A DNA stretch of 64,000 bases, taken from positions 558,001 through 622,000 of the forward strand of contig NZ_BSTD01000001.1 in assembly GCF_030269325.1 (NCBI RefSeq), given 5' to 3'. This DNA comes from Amycolatopsis sp. NBRC 101858. GTDB taxonomy: Bacteria; Actinomycetota; Actinomycetes; Mycobacteriales; Pseudonocardiaceae. Both the position numbers and the translations under genes were made by a program. How positions within the stretch are numbered: the first letter of the stretch is position 1; each line of letters begins with the position of its first letter. Below are positions 1 to 8,589 of the stretch, piece by piece. The notes beneath the pieces are model-generated. The model did not search any database and was not told the origin of the DNA. It saw only the letters and a program-made list of their open reading frames with translations.

Positions 1-441
1 CTTGCCCGCGTTCGGCAGCTGCACCGGCGGGACCGACCCGGTGGCCCGGGTGGTGAACGCCCCCGACGGCGGCACCGCCGTCTTCGCCACGGTCAGCGGC
101 AGGGCGAGCGGCAGCGTCAGCGAGCCGTTGGCCAGCGTCACCCCTGCGGACGCCGTCCCTTCGATGCTCGCCGCGCCGACCAGGGCCAGGCCGCGGGCGG
201 ACTTGTCCGGCACGGTCACCGCGACCGTGAGGTCCGCCGTCGTGAACGTGCCGCCGGGTGCGGCGGGCACCTCGAAGGACGCCTTGACCTCGACGTCCAG
301 CTTCTGCAGGCCGATCAACGGGAACGGGCAGGTGAAGCTCAGCTTCTTGTCGATCGGCGTCGACGCCTCCGCGGCCGGGGCGGCCACCGGCAGCAGCAGG
401 CAGGCGAGGCCCGCCGCGAGCAACGACCGGGCTTTCCGCAC
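1..441 (-). CDS. Secreted DUF6801-like protein, C-terminus beyond window edge
   Basis: Only the first 147 residues lie in the window; the frame is still open at base 1. The start is a GTG preceded by a GGAAGGAGAGAG ribosome binding site. Residues 1-26 form a signal peptide (basic start, Leu/Ala core, Ala-rich cleavage region). The mature part begins with a strand containing a single Cys in the context FTCPFPLIG, followed by Thr/Val-rich beta strands and the segment GLALVGAASIEG. The same landmarks occur in the proteins at 508-1734 and 27868-29397, so these are paralogs. I assign the group to the DUF6801-like secreted actinobacterial family from this pattern; no biochemical role is established. 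It lies downstream of the next paralog in the same direction, with a 66-base gap. Confidence 0.75.
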   Translation of the reverse strand, partial: MRKARSLLAAGLACLLLPVAAPAAEASTPIDKKLSFTCPFPLIGLQKLDVEVKASFEVPAAPGGTFTTADLTVAVTVPDKSARGLALVGAASIEGTASAGVTLANGSLTLPLALPLTVAKTAVPPSGAFTTRATGSVPPVQLPNAGK

Positions 442-507
442 GGGCTCTCTCCTTCCGGGGCATGGCACCGGCCCCCGCCGCGGCGCGACGGGGGCCGGCA
501 GCTCGGG

Positions 508-1734
508 TCACTTCTTGGCGAGCACGAGGTCCAGCTTGTTGCCGTCGCTCTTGGCGAACGCGCTGATGATGTCGTTGAACGAGCCGCAGTTCTGCAGCGC
601 CGACAGCGAGTAGGTGCCCGACAGCTTGCCGCCCTTGAGCAGGTCGAAGTCGGCGCCGGTGGTCATCTCACTGGTCGAGGACGTGGTCGTGCCGCACTTC
701 GGGTCCGTGCTGATCGGGATGCCGAACAGGTTGACCGTGGTGAGGAACGTGTCGAACTTGATGTGTGCCTTGAAGCCGGTGCCCACCAGTTCCCCGGTCT
801 GCTGGCCGTTCTGCACGACCTTGACGTCCGAGCTGCCCTGGATGAACCCGAAGAGCTTGAAGTCGGTGTGCGTCGGGTTCAGCTTCAGGTCACCGGTGAA
901 CGTCTTGGCCGACAGGTTGACGTCGGCGTCGAACGAGCCGGTGATCGGCGCGGTGCTGCCGAGCGACTTGAGCGACGTCGACCCGGTGATGCCGAACGAG
1001 TACTTGATGCCCCCGCCCGGCGGGGTCGTGGTGGGCGGGGTGGTCGTCGGCGGCGTGGTGGTCGGGGGTGTCGTCGTCGGCGGGGTGGTGGTGGGCGGGG
1101 TCGTCCCGCCGCCGCCGGCGATGGTGATCGTGGCCAGGGTGTTGTTCTGGCCCGCGTCCTGCGTGCAGGGCGCGTCGATCGTGCCGTCCGGCGTGATGCC
1201 GGTGACCGAGCCGTCGGCCTTGCGCGGGGTGACCTTGAGGTTCAGGTCGCCGACGGTGATCTTCGCCTGGCCGGGCTGGGTGAACGTCAGCGACGGCGTC
1301 TTGCCGGCGGCGTTGATGTTCAGCTCACCCGAGGCCGGGATGTTCGTCTTGTCCAGCGTGATCGGGACGTTGACCGGCAGGTTGAGGCTCGGCGCGGCGA
1401 CGGTCGCGGCGGCCGTCGCGGTGCCCTCGATCGTCGTGGCCCCGATCAGGCTCAGGCCCGCGACGGTGTCCGCGTTGATCGTGGACACGGCCTTGATGTC
1501 GAACGCGCCGGTCGGCTGGCCGGTGTTCACCGTGGTCGGCAGGTCGGTGTTGATCACCACCTTCAGCGACTGCGAACCCACCAGCGGCAGCGTGCAGTGG
1601 TAGTTCAGCGTCAGCGAGATCGGGTCGGCGGCGCTGGCCTGCGCCCCGACGACGAGTGCGGTGGCGACCAGCCCCACCGCGCCCACGGCCGCGGCGGCCG
1701 CGACCGTCTTCTTCTTGCCTCTTGGGTGACTCAC
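508..1734 (-). CDS. Secreted two-domain DUF6801-like protein with Thr-Pro linker
   Basis: A 408-residue exported protein. The GTG start at 1734 is chosen because GGAAGGA lies seven bases upstream; an earlier in-frame start has no such site. Residues 1-36 are a signal peptide (RGKKK, Ala/Val core, AQASA end). The first domain (about 37-210) has the family landmarks LNYHCTLPLVG and LIGATTIEG. A linker of repeated TTPPTTT follows, then a second beta-rich domain (about 240-408) with Cys residues near the end. The Thr-Pro linker resembles wall-spanning or O-mannosylated linkers of actinobacterial surface proteins, which is inference. Its closest relative in the window heads the MCE operon region at 27868-29397. 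Function is unknown; a surface or envelope role is likely. Confidence 0.8.
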   Translation of the reverse strand: MSHPRGKKKTVAAAAAVGAVGLVATALVVGAQASAADPISLTLNYHCTLPLVGSQSLKVVINTDLPTTVNTGQPTGAFDIKAVSTINADTVAGLSLIGATTIEGTATAAATVAAPSLNLPVNVPITLDKTNIPASGELNINAAGKTPSLTFTQPGQAKITVGDLNLKVTPRKADGSVTGITPDGTIDAPCTQDAGQNNTLATITIAGGGGTTPPTTTPPTTTPPTTTPPTTTPPTTTPPGGGIKYSFGITGSTSLKSLGSTAPITGSFDADVNLSAKTFTGDLKLNPTHTDFKLFGFIQGSSDVKVVQNGQQTGELVGTGFKAHIKFDTFLTTVNLFGIPISTDPKCGTTTSSTSEMTTGADFDLLKGGKLSGTYSLSALQNCGSFNDIISAFAKSDGNKLDLVLAKK

Positions 1735-1804
1735 GATGGTCCTTCCGGGTATCAACAGTGATACGAAACGGCCCGCGCTATTCGAGAATCGCGACCGGAC
1801 CGTA

Positions 1805-1833
1805 AGCTAACGAGCACCAATGGCGCCGATCAA
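1805..1833 (-). promoter_or_regulatory. Possible sigma70-type promoter of the secreted DUF6801-like gene
   Basis: Read on the minus strand, TTGATC (1833-1828) and TTAGCT (1810-1805) are separated by 17 bases, about 70 bases upstream of the GTG start at 1734. A GTGACAA element lies 37 bases further upstream. Visual match only. Confidence 0.3.
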
Positions 1834-2052
1834 GGGCTTTTGGTGAAAACGTCACGCCGCCGCGGCAAATTGTCACACCGGCACGTCGGCCGGCCTGGGT
1901 TCCTAGCAGGCACGGGAAGGTTTCCCCAGCACAGCGCCACTGCCGAACCGCTGACGCGCGTGACAAATCTCCGGCGCGGAATGTGAACGCGGGTGCCAAT
2001 CCGCTTTTCCCTCCTTGCTCGCGCACAACCGCGCCGCGTAGCTTCGAAACCC

Positions 2053-2616
2053 ATGAAAAGAATGCACAGCGCGGTGCTCGCAATGGCGGCGGCCGCACTT
2101 CTGTCGTGCGCCGCCTGCGGGTCGGACGCCCCGGCCGATCCCGGCCGGCACGCCGACCCCGCGGCGCTGGCCTGGGTCGACAAGGTGTGCACCGGGGTGG
2201 CCGCGGGCTCGGCGAAGCTGTCGCAGCCGCCGGCGGTCGACGACGCCGACCCGGTGAAGACCCGGGACGGGATGGTCGACTTCCTCGGCCGCCTGGGCTC
2301 GGCCCTCGAGGACATGGCGGGCGGCATCCGCACCGCCGGCATCCCGCCCGTCCCGGATGGACAGTCCGCAGTGGACAAGGCGACCGGCAACCTCACCGAG
2401 ACCCGGACCAAGCTGGCCGAGACGAAGTCCAAGATGGAGCAGGCCAAGGTGACCGACCAGCCCAGCCTGCGCCAGGTCATCTCCGAGGCCGACGCGACCA
2501 TGGGGCAGCTGGCCGATCCGGAGGGCCCGATCAAGGACCTCGAGGCGAACCCCGAGCTGAACCTGGCTTTCGGCGAGTCCGCGACCTGCAAGCGCGTCTA
2601 CGGGACGGGCTCGTGA
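2053..2616 (+). CDS. Small secreted lipoprotein
   Basis: A 187-residue protein. The ATG at 2053 gives a compact lipoprotein signal: MKRM, a hydrophobic stretch, then LLSCAAC, where either Cys could be lipidated. The upstream in-frame extension lacks this logic. The mature part is mostly helical, charged and Thr/Lys rich around residues 100-150, with two further Cys residues (VCTG and ATCK) that could form a disulfide. I do not recognise a named family. The stop codon overlaps the GTG start of the lipase by the sequence GTGA, so the two genes are translationally coupled and probably act together at the cell surface. Confidence 0.75.
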   Translation: MKRMHSAVLAMAAAALLSCAACGSDAPADPGRHADPAALAWVDKVCTGVAAGSAKLSQPPAVDDADPVKTRDGMVDFLGRLGSALEDMAGGIRTAGIPPVPDGQSAVDKATGNLTETRTKLAETKSKMEQAKVTDQPSLRQVISEADATMGQLADPEGPIKDLEANPELNLAFGESATCKRVYGTGS

Positions 2617-3794
2617 CGCGCCGCGCGCTCGCCCTGCTCGTCGCGCTGGCCGTCACCGCGGCTCTCGCACCGGCGGCCTCGGCGGCGCCGGCTCCCGGTC
2701 CCTCCGACGACTCGTTCTACACCCCGCCGTCGCCGCTGCCCGCGGGCGAACCGGGCGACGTGATCCGCTGGCGGCCGTCGAACGCGGGGCCACGCAAGGC
2801 ATCCGTCGACGCGTGGCAGGTGATGTACCGGTCCACGAACGCGCTCGGGCAGCCCGACGCCGTCACCGGAACCGTGCTCGTGCCGAAGAACGCCGACCGC
2901 GCGAGCGCGCCGATCGTCTCGTTCGACCCGGGCACGCACGGGCCGGCGTTCGCCTGCACGCCGTCGAAGATGCTCGCCATCGGCGCGTTCTACGAGCAAC
3001 CCGGCCTCGACGACCTGCTCGACGCGGGGTACGCCGTCACCGTCCCCGACTACGAGGGCTACCAGAGCACACCGAAGACGACCTACGTCGTGGGCCGGTC
3101 CGAAGGCCCGGCGGTCATCGACGGGGTCCGCGCGGCCCAGCGGCTCCCCGCGGCCGGGCTGTCCTCGACGGCGAAGGTCGTCTTCCGCGGCTACTCCCAG
3201 GGCGGCGGCGCGGCGGCGTGGGCCGGGGAACTGCAGCCGTCGTACGCGCCGGAGCTGAACCTCGTCGGCGTCGCGGCCGGCGGGGTGCCCGCCGACCTCG
3301 TCCAGGTGACGCTGCAGCTCGACGGCAAGTTCGGGTTCGGCGTGTTCGCCTACGCGCTGCTCGGCCTCGACCAGGCCTACCCCGAGTTGCAGCTGGACTC
3401 GTTCCTCAGCGACAACGGCCGCGCGAAGCTCGCCGAAATGAAGCAGAGCGCGTGCACGTTCGAGCTGCTCACGACGTACGCGAACCAGAAGATCGCGGAC
3501 TACACGACCGGCCCGGGCTACATCAAGCCCGCGTGGGTGGCGCGGCTGAACGAGAACAAGCTCGGCGGCAGCCCGCCGCGCGTCCCGGTGTTCCAGTACC
3601 ACGGGACCGGCGACCAGCTGGTGCAGTTCGCGCAGGCCGACAGTCTGCACAAGGCGTACTGCGCGGCCGGCGTCCAGGAGACGTGGAAGACCTACGACAC
3701 CGACCACATCACGCTGGTCTACACCGGCAACGCCGACGTCCTGGCGTTCGTCAAGGACCGGATCGCCGGGAAGCCGGCGACGTCGAACTGCTGA
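2613..3794 (+). CDS. Secreted lipase (secretory lipase, LIP family)
   Basis: A 393-residue alpha/beta hydrolase with an N-terminal signal peptide (residues 1-24, ending ASA-AP). It has the features of the secretory lipase family, which hydrolyses triglycerides and other esters outside the cell. The nucleophile elbow is GYSQGG with Ser about 195. The acid is probably Asp about 334 in HGTGDQ, and the base is His about 365 in DTDHITL. Cys residues in FACTPSK, SACTF, AYCAA and the terminal SNC may form disulfides. The GTG start overlaps the upstream lipoprotein stop, implying one operon. Its TGA stop abuts the stop of the convergent gene within a shared TGATCA. Confidence 0.88.
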   Translation: MTRRALALLVALAVTAALAPAASAAPAPGPSDDSFYTPPSPLPAGEPGDVIRWRPSNAGPRKASVDAWQVMYRSTNALGQPDAVTGTVLVPKNADRASAPIVSFDPGTHGPAFACTPSKMLAIGAFYEQPGLDDLLDAGYAVTVPDYEGYQSTPKTTYVVGRSEGPAVIDGVRAAQRLPAAGLSSTAKVVFRGYSQGGGAAAWAGELQPSYAPELNLVGVAAGGVPADLVQVTLQLDGKFGFGVFAYALLGLDQAYPELQLDSFLSDNGRAKLAEMKQSACTFELLTTYANQKIADYTTGPGYIKPAWVARLNENKLGGSPPRVPVFQYHGTGDQLVQFAQADSLHKAYCAAGVQETWKTYDTDHITLVYTGNADVLAFVKDRIAGKPATSNC

Positions 3795-4397
3795 TCAGCG
3801 GTTCGGCCTGCCGTGCGGGTGCTGCTGCTGCCACGAGCTGATCACCGAGCTCACGTACTGCTGCCAGGTGTCCTGGGCCGGCGGCGGCGCGGGCGGCGTG
3901 GGGCGCGCGGGCTTGCGTCCCGCGGCGGCCGGGGCGCTCGTGGTGCGGACCGGCGAATCGTGCACCTGCGCGGTGAGCGGCGGCGGCTCCGCCGAAGCGC
4001 TCATCGTCTCCACCGCGTCGCTCGAAGGCGGCGGCGCGGCGGGGACGGTCGCTCCCGGCGGCGGCGTGGCCGTCCCGCCGACCTGGTGCGGCTGGAAGAG
4101 CACGACGGCGGCCAGCCCGAGCGCGACGGCGGCACCGGCGGCGAGGACGTACGGCTTGGTCCGGCGGGGCTCGGCGGGCGGCGCGTCCAGCGGGCGCTCG
4201 TCCTCGGGTTCCGGCGCCGCGAGCTCGGCGTCGAGGATGGCCAGGGGGTCGGGCTTGGTCTCGGGCTCCGGTTCGGGCGCGGACGCCGCGGCGAGCATCG
4301 CATCGAGGTCACCGCGGATCATCAGCGGTTTCGTCTGCGAAAGGTTCACCAGTTCGGCGACCGAGGGGAGCTCACCCTCACCGCCCGTGCGTGCCAT
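3795..4397 (-). CDS. Single-pass membrane protein with Pro-rich external tail
   Basis: A 200-residue protein with a cytoplasmic N-terminal part of about 80 residues, rich in Glu, Pro and Asp. One transmembrane helix follows at about residues 83-101 (YVLAAGAAVALGLAAVVLF). The outer segment is rich in Pro, Ala, Ser and Thr and ends in a Gln/Trp-containing stretch (TWQQYVSSVISSW). No enzymatic motif is visible. The N-terminus (PSVAELVNLSQTKPLMIRGDLDAML) looks like a short interaction segment. The layout resembles anti-sigma or wall-associated single-pass proteins, but no cognate sigma factor is adjacent. It is convergent with the lipase, with no bases between the two stop codons. Confidence 0.65.
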   Translation of the reverse strand: MARTGGEGELPSVAELVNLSQTKPLMIRGDLDAMLAAASAPEPEPETKPDPLAILDAELAAPEPEDERPLDAPPAEPRRTKPYVLAAGAAVALGLAAVVLFQPHQVGGTATPPPGATVPAAPPPSSDAVETMSASAEPPPLTAQVHDSPVRTTSAPAAAGRKPARPTPPAPPPAQDTWQQYVSSVISSWQQQHPHGRPNR

Positions 4398-4436
4398 CGA
4401 AAGACCTCCACCCTGTCGGCGTCACCTGGAGGAACC

Positions 4437-4970
4437 ATGCCCGAGCCGCGAGAGCTGCTCCGCTTCGCCGTCGTCGGCCTGGCCGCGTACGGGGTCACCC
4501 TACTGGGCGACTACAGCCTGAAGCTCACCGTGTTCCGTGAGAAACCGGTAACCGCGCTTTTCTGCGCGACGGTGGCCTCGACGGCGTTCGCGTACCTGCT
4601 GTCCCGGCGCTGGTCGTTCGCGGGCCGCGGCGGCCACCACCGGCTGCGCGAGGCGGCGTTGTTCTTCGTGGTCAACGCGGGGGCGGTGGCGGTGAACCTG
4701 GTGCCGCCGCTGGTCTCGCGGTACGCGCTGGGGCTGGCGGTACCGCACGTGAGCTACCTGGCGCAGGAGGTCGCGGACTTCGTGGCGGGGATGGTGCTGG
4801 GGACCGGGCTGGGCACGGCGTTCCGCTGGTACGGCTACCGGCGGTGGGTGTTCCCGGGCTCAACGCCACCAGTCGGCGTCGCCCAGAGTGGTGAAGCCGA
4901 GCTTGTCGTAGAGGGGCTTCCCGGACCGCGAGGCGGTCAGCGTGACGGGACGGTCGTGGAAGTGCCGTAG
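4437..4970 (+). CDS. GtrA-family membrane protein
   Basis: A 177-residue protein beginning at an ATG preceded by TGGAGGAA. It has four predicted transmembrane helices and the GtrA-type opening (LLRFAVVGLAAYGVTLL) and ending (FRWYGYRRWVFPGS). GtrA proteins are thought to help move undecaprenyl-linked sugars across the membrane for envelope glycosylation. The family usually ends near the RRWVF motif. Here the frame runs about 37 residues further, antisense over the 3' end of the acetyltransferase gene, for a 111-base overlap. That tail is low-complexity and may not be conserved. The gene is divergent from the Pro-rich membrane protein gene, with a 39-base gap. Confidence 0.75.
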   Translation: MPEPRELLRFAVVGLAAYGVTLLGDYSLKLTVFREKPVTALFCATVASTAFAYLLSRRWSFAGRGGHHRLREAALFFVVNAGAVAVNLVPPLVSRYALGLAVPHVSYLAQEVADFVAGMVLGTGLGTAFRWYGYRRWVFPGSTPPVGVAQSGEAELVVEGLPGPRGGQRDGTVVEVP

Positions 4971-5333
4971 AACGGCGTGCATGAGGGCGCGCCCGACGCC
5001 TTTCGACCGGTGTTCGGGCAGGGTGGCGACCCAGTAGACGCCGCCGACGTGCGCGTCGGCCATGGTGAGGCAGGCACCCTCACCGTCTTTTCCGAAGAAG
5101 TCTTGGCCTGGCACCCCGGCCGGGAAGACCGTCCCGGCTTCGAGCGGCTGGTACTCCTCGAGCGGGAAGCCGCGGACGATGATGTCCTCGGCCTTCCGCA
5201 GGCCGTCGAGGGTGGTCACGCGGGTGACGGTGTGTTCTTCTCGGACCTCCGCGGGTTCACGGACCATGACGGGCAGCTGCGCCGCGGTCATCCCGATCCC
5301 GCTGAGATCGAGCGTTCGGAAGGGATCTTCCAC
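4860..5333 (-). CDS. GNAT-family N-acetyltransferase
   Basis: At least 157 residues. The acetyl-CoA binding region is clear: VGGVYWVATLPEHRSKGVGRALM has the R/Q-x-x-G-x-G/A signature as RSKGVG, and the C-terminus SGKPLYDKLGFTTLG is the usual GNAT ending. Substrate unknown. The start is uncertain. The GTG at 5333 has no clear ribosome binding site, and the frame continues upstream for about 45 codons with a plausible protein-like sequence (SYWPAALAERQR), possibly from a non-standard start near 5414. The 3' end overlaps the tail of the convergent GtrA-like gene. Confidence 0.8.
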   Translation of the reverse strand: MEDPFRTLDLSGIGMTAAQLPVMVREPAEVREEHTVTRVTTLDGLRKAEDIIVRGFPLEEYQPLEAGTVFPAGVPGQDFFGKDGEGACLTMADAHVGGVYWVATLPEHRSKGVGRALMHAVLRHFHDRPVTLTASRSGKPLYDKLGFTTLGDADWWR

Positions 5334-5652
5334 GACGACGGTCCGGCCGTCGCCGCGTTGCCGTTCGGCGAGCGCGGCCGGCCAATACGAGCCCGCCGGA
5401 CCGGGCCACTTCAGTTGTCCACAGCCCGGCCCGGATGTGGATGGTTCACGCGCTCGCCCGCCGATCCCCGGTTTTCGTCATGCCCCGCCGATAAGCTGGA
5501 CCAGGGCACGCCCCCCCAGGGAAGGGCGGGGCGCTCTGAGCGGCTGCCGGCCCGGCTCACTCCCCGCCCGGCAGCGCCGGACTCGGCTCGGGCCCAGCGC
5601 CCAATGTGACGTTCGGGCGCCAAGCCAGCCCGACCCGAGCGGGCCGCCCGGC
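5334..5652. other. Intergenic stretch with a duplicated gene-end fragment
   Basis: About 320 bases without a convincing gene, although the GNAT protein may start inside it. A 24-base segment at 5551-5574 matches 5647-5670 at 23 of 24 positions. The second copy holds the last codons and stop of the PucR-like gene (read on the minus strand, ALPGEE then stop); the first reads ALPGGE then stop. The first copy therefore looks like the leftover 3' end of another family member. Confidence 0.45.
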
Positions 5653-6849
5653 TCACTCCTCGCCCGGCAGGGCCCGCTCCGCCAGCAACGCCAGCTCCAG
5701 CCGCAGCCGCTCCCCGGGATCGTCCAACCTCGCCCCGAACAACTCGGAAAGCTTCTTCAACCGCGCCCGGATCGTCTGCGGGTGCAGGTCCAGCAGCCGT
5801 CCCAGCTCCGGCGCGCTCCCCCGGGTCTGAACCAACGCCAGCAACGTCTCCGCCAGCTGCTCCCGCCGCCGCCCGGACACCCCCGCCAACGGCGCCAACG
5901 TCGTCTCCGCCAGCTGGGCCACCAGGAACTCGTCAGCGAGCAGCAGCAGCGTCGTCAAGTGGTCACGGCACCACACCACCGGGCCCGGTGCGTCCAGCAA
6001 GCCCCGCGCCGCCAGGTCCAGCGCGCGGCGGGCCACCCGGAACGACTCCGGGGCCTCGACCGGGGGCACCAGCGGGCCGACCGCCGCCATCCAGCCGGCC
6101 GGCAACGACGCCAGCCCCGCCAGGTCCGTGTCCGGGGCCGGTGTCAGCGCCGCGGGCGGGCTCCCGAGCGGGTCGGCCGGGACGTGCTCGGGCAGCAGCC
6201 CCGGCGGGAACTCCGGCGCGCCCGGCAACGCCCGGAACGCCACCGCCGCCACGCGCGCGGGCACCGGCAGCCCGGACGCCGCGAGCAGACCGTCCACTTC
6301 GGCCGGTGCGCGGCCGCCGATCAGGGCGTGCAGCAGCCGGCGGTGGCGCTCGCCCGTGCCGGACATCGCCGCTTCCGCCGCGCGGTAGCCCTCGGCGACC
6401 GCCGCCATCGACGTCTCGACGTCGGAGAACATCCCCTCGGCCGCGCCGTACAGGACGTCGCCGGACAGGCCGGCATCCCGGGCGATGTCGGCGATCCACC
6501 GCCACGTCACCCGGCTCGACACGCGCACGGCCGCCTGCACCGACTCGCGGCTCAGACCACTGTGGAACGCCTCGCGCCCGTGCCCGCGGAACTCGGCCAG
6601 CCGGTCGGCCTGCCACATCGCGGGCGTGCCGACGCGGTCGATGTCCCGCTCGATCCCGCGCCGCGCCTGCTCGATCGCCGCGGTCCGCGTCGGACCGCGG
6701 CCGAAAGTACCGGAATATTCCGGAATCTCGGCGGCGATGCCGTCGATGCAGGCCCGCGCGATCTCCGGGATCCGCGGCCGCACCGCGTCGCCGAGCTCGT
6801 GGGGCAGCCGGGCCCACACCGAACCGTCCGAGGCAGCGGAACCGCGCAT
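5653..6849 (-). CDS. PucR-like transcriptional regulator (paralog 1)
   Basis: A 398-residue regulator. ATG at 6849 is preferred because GGAGG lies ten bases upstream; an earlier in-frame ATG has none. The first 200 residues are a helical sensor-like region shared with the three neighbouring paralogs (LPHELGDAVRPRI, WCRDHLTTLLLLADEFL). The last 50 residues are the PucR C-terminal helix-turn-helix: LDLHPQTIRARLKKLSELFG. PucR/CdaR relatives control catabolic and secondary-metabolite genes; the ligand is unknown. No purine catabolism genes are nearby. It is divergent from paralog 2, and an inverted repeat overlaps its promoter, suggesting autoregulation. It is the most divergent copy, with AEGMFSDVETSMAAV where the others read AEAIFAY(V/I)DE. 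Confidence 0.82.
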   Translation of the reverse strand: MRGSAASDGSVWARLPHELGDAVRPRIPEIARACIDGIAAEIPEYSGTFGRGPTRTAAIEQARRGIERDIDRVGTPAMWQADRLAEFRGHGREAFHSGLSRESVQAAVRVSSRVTWRWIADIARDAGLSGDVLYGAAEGMFSDVETSMAAVAEGYRAAEAAMSGTGERHRRLLHALIGGRAPAEVDGLLAASGLPVPARVAAVAFRALPGAPEFPPGLLPEHVPADPLGSPPAALTPAPDTDLAGLASLPAGWMAAVGPLVPPVEAPESFRVARRALDLAARGLLDAPGPVVWCRDHLTTLLLLADEFLVAQLAETTLAPLAGVSGRRREQLAETLLALVQTRGSAPELGRLLDLHPQTIRARLKKLSELFGARLDDPGERLRLELALLAERALPGEE

Positions 6850-6901
6850 GGAAATTCGGTCCTCCACTGGGGAATTGGCGCCTCGAAATAGACCCGCCAT
6901 C

Positions 6902-6938
6902 TGACACGGAGCGTAGATCGCCCACCCGTCCGTGTCAA
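6902..6938 (-). promoter_or_regulatory. Promoter of PucR paralog 1 with overlapping inverted repeat
   Basis: On the minus strand, TTGACA (6938-6933) and TACGCT (6915-6910) are 17 bases apart, a good sigma70-type promoter about 60 bases upstream of the ATG at 6849. The same region holds a perfect 9-base inverted repeat: TGACACGGA (6902-6910) and TCCGTGTCA (6929-6937), with 18 bases between arms. The arms cover both the -35 and the -10 element, as expected for a repressor site. Confidence 0.6.
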
Positions 6939-7043
6939 AAGGACGTCATCGCGTCACCTTTTCCGGGAACACCTCGTTGATTTTTCAGTGACACAACCGT
7001 CGGATACGCTCTGCTCCGCCCGGACGCACTCGAAGGGGGATTC

Positions 7044-8252
7044 GTGGTCGAGTACCGCAGCTTCCGCCTGCTGGCCTCGCTGCCGCGCGCGCTGGGCGCG
7101 GGCCTGCGCCCGCACGTCGGGCACGCCGCGGCCTCGATGATCCAGGAGGTCCAGCGCACGGTCCCCGCCTACGGCCTGCCGCTCAAGGGCGTGTTCGGCA
7201 AGGTCCTGGTCAAGAGCGTCGAGTACGCCGTGCAGCACTGCGTCGACTCGATGGGTGAGCCGGAGCTGTCCCACGAGCACTGGACCGACTTCTACCGCGG
7301 CCGCGGCCGGATCGAGTTCACCGAAGGCCGCAACCTCGACGCGCTGCAGGACAGCGCCACCATCGGGGCCCGGGTGGCCTGGCGGGCGATGCACCCCGGC
7401 GTCGTCGCCGCGGGGGTCGACCCGGCCGTCATCTCGGTCGCGGCGGAGGCCATCTTCGCCTACGTCGACGAGCTGTGTGCCACCGCGATCGAGGGCTACC
7501 AGCAGGCGCAGGCCGAGGCCGAGGGCGCCGTCCCGGTCCGGCGGCGGCGCCTGCTCGAGCTCATCGTCCAAGCCCCCGAAGGCGCGGCGAGCAGCATCGC
7601 CGAGCTGGCCGGCGGCGCGGGCTGGCCGCTGCCGGAGGCCGCCGCGATGGTCGCCCTCGAACGCGGCCCCGACGCCGCCGGCTTCCCCGCCGACCTGCTC
7701 GGCGACGGCGTCCTGGCCGACCTCGACGGCCCCGAGCCGCACCTGCTCACCCGCGATCCCGACGCCGACCTCGCGCCGCTGGAAGCCAAGCTCGACGGCT
7801 GGCGGGCCGCGGTGTCCCCGACCGTGCCCCTGGCCGACGCCCCGGCCGCGCTGCGCACCGCCCGCCGCGCGCTGCTGCTGTCCGGCCCCGACATCCCCGG
7901 CCCGATCATCTGGTGCCGCGACCACCTCGCCACGCTCTGGCTGCTCGCGGAGGACTTCCTGGCCGCCGAGCTGGCCCGCCAGAGCCTCGACCCGTTCGCC
8001 TCCCTCAGCGAGAAGCAGCGCGACCGGCTCAGCGAGACGCTGCTGGCCTGGCTGGAGACGCGCGGCGGGGCACCGGAGATCGCGCAGCGCCTCGGCGTCC
8101 ACCCGCAGACCGTGCGCAACCGGCTGCGGCAGCTCGAGGAGCTGTTCGGCGACCGCCTCAAGGACGCCGACGACCGCCTCGGCATGCAGCTCGCCCTGCG
8201 TGCTCAGCTGCTCATGCGCGCGCACCGGCCGGAGGGTGAGCGGGAACGCTGA
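7044..8252 (+). CDS. PucR-like transcriptional regulator (paralog 2)
   Basis: A 402-residue protein starting at a GTG with GAAGGGGGA just upstream. It is collinear with the other three paralogs: LLASLPRALGAGLRPHV near the start, then IQEVQRTVPAYGLPL, AEAIFAYVDEL at about residues 135-145, WCRDHLATLWLLAEDFL at about 290-306, and the C-terminal helix-turn-helix LGVHPQTVRNRLRQLEELFG. There is no obvious enzymatic domain, so it should be a DNA-binding regulator acting in the cytoplasm on an unknown effector. A TACGCT -10-like box is present about 35 bases upstream of the start. It is divergent from paralog 1. Confidence 0.82.
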   Translation: MVEYRSFRLLASLPRALGAGLRPHVGHAAASMIQEVQRTVPAYGLPLKGVFGKVLVKSVEYAVQHCVDSMGEPELSHEHWTDFYRGRGRIEFTEGRNLDALQDSATIGARVAWRAMHPGVVAAGVDPAVISVAAEAIFAYVDELCATAIEGYQQAQAEAEGAVPVRRRRLLELIVQAPEGAASSIAELAGGAGWPLPEAAAMVALERGPDAAGFPADLLGDGVLADLDGPEPHLLTRDPDADLAPLEAKLDGWRAAVSPTVPLADAPAALRTARRALLLSGPDIPGPIIWCRDHLATLWLLAEDFLAAELARQSLDPFASLSEKQRDRLSETLLAWLETRGGAPEIAQRLGVHPQTVRNRLRQLEELFGDRLKDADDRLGMQLALRAQLLMRAHRPEGERER

Positions 8253-8589
8253 CGGCGCGGTCGAGCGCGCGCACCGGCATCGGCAGCACGCGCCGCCACG
8301 GGCGGCACCCCGGCCGCGCCGGCCGGAGCTGCCGCTGGGGTGACGGAAAACTCGCGCGGCAGGACATCAGCGCGTCCGGTGCGTCATTGCGACCATACCT
8401 TCGAGGAATACGCGGATACCCGCGGAATGTCGATACGCATTACCGGTGAATCCGGGAGAACCCGCACCCTCGATCGCCTTTTCGGTCCCGTTGTTGTCAC
8501 GCACACCCGCATTCGGCGTAAGTGGTGTTCGCCACACCGGACGCAAGTAGTCGGATGCCCTATTTTCAGGTTCGCGAGAAAGGCTGCCG
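8253..8589. other. Intergenic region upstream of alpha/beta hydrolase
   Basis: About 340 bases with no credible gene. The second half (8390-8580) is less GC-rich than its surroundings and probably carries the hydrolase promoter. It contains a TTGTCAC element (8494-8500) and an imperfect palindrome around GGTGTTCGCCACACC near 8523-8537. I could not assign a -10 or -35 with confidence. Confidence 0.35.

Noticed and set aside
763..1761. Plus-strand frame over the DUF6801-like gene
   Set aside because: Arg/Gly-rich shadow of the real minus-strand gene, which has a signal peptide and a ribosome binding site.
5411..5656. Small minus-strand frame between GNAT and PucR genes
   Set aside because: No ribosome binding site and low-complexity sequence; the duplicated gene end explains part of it.
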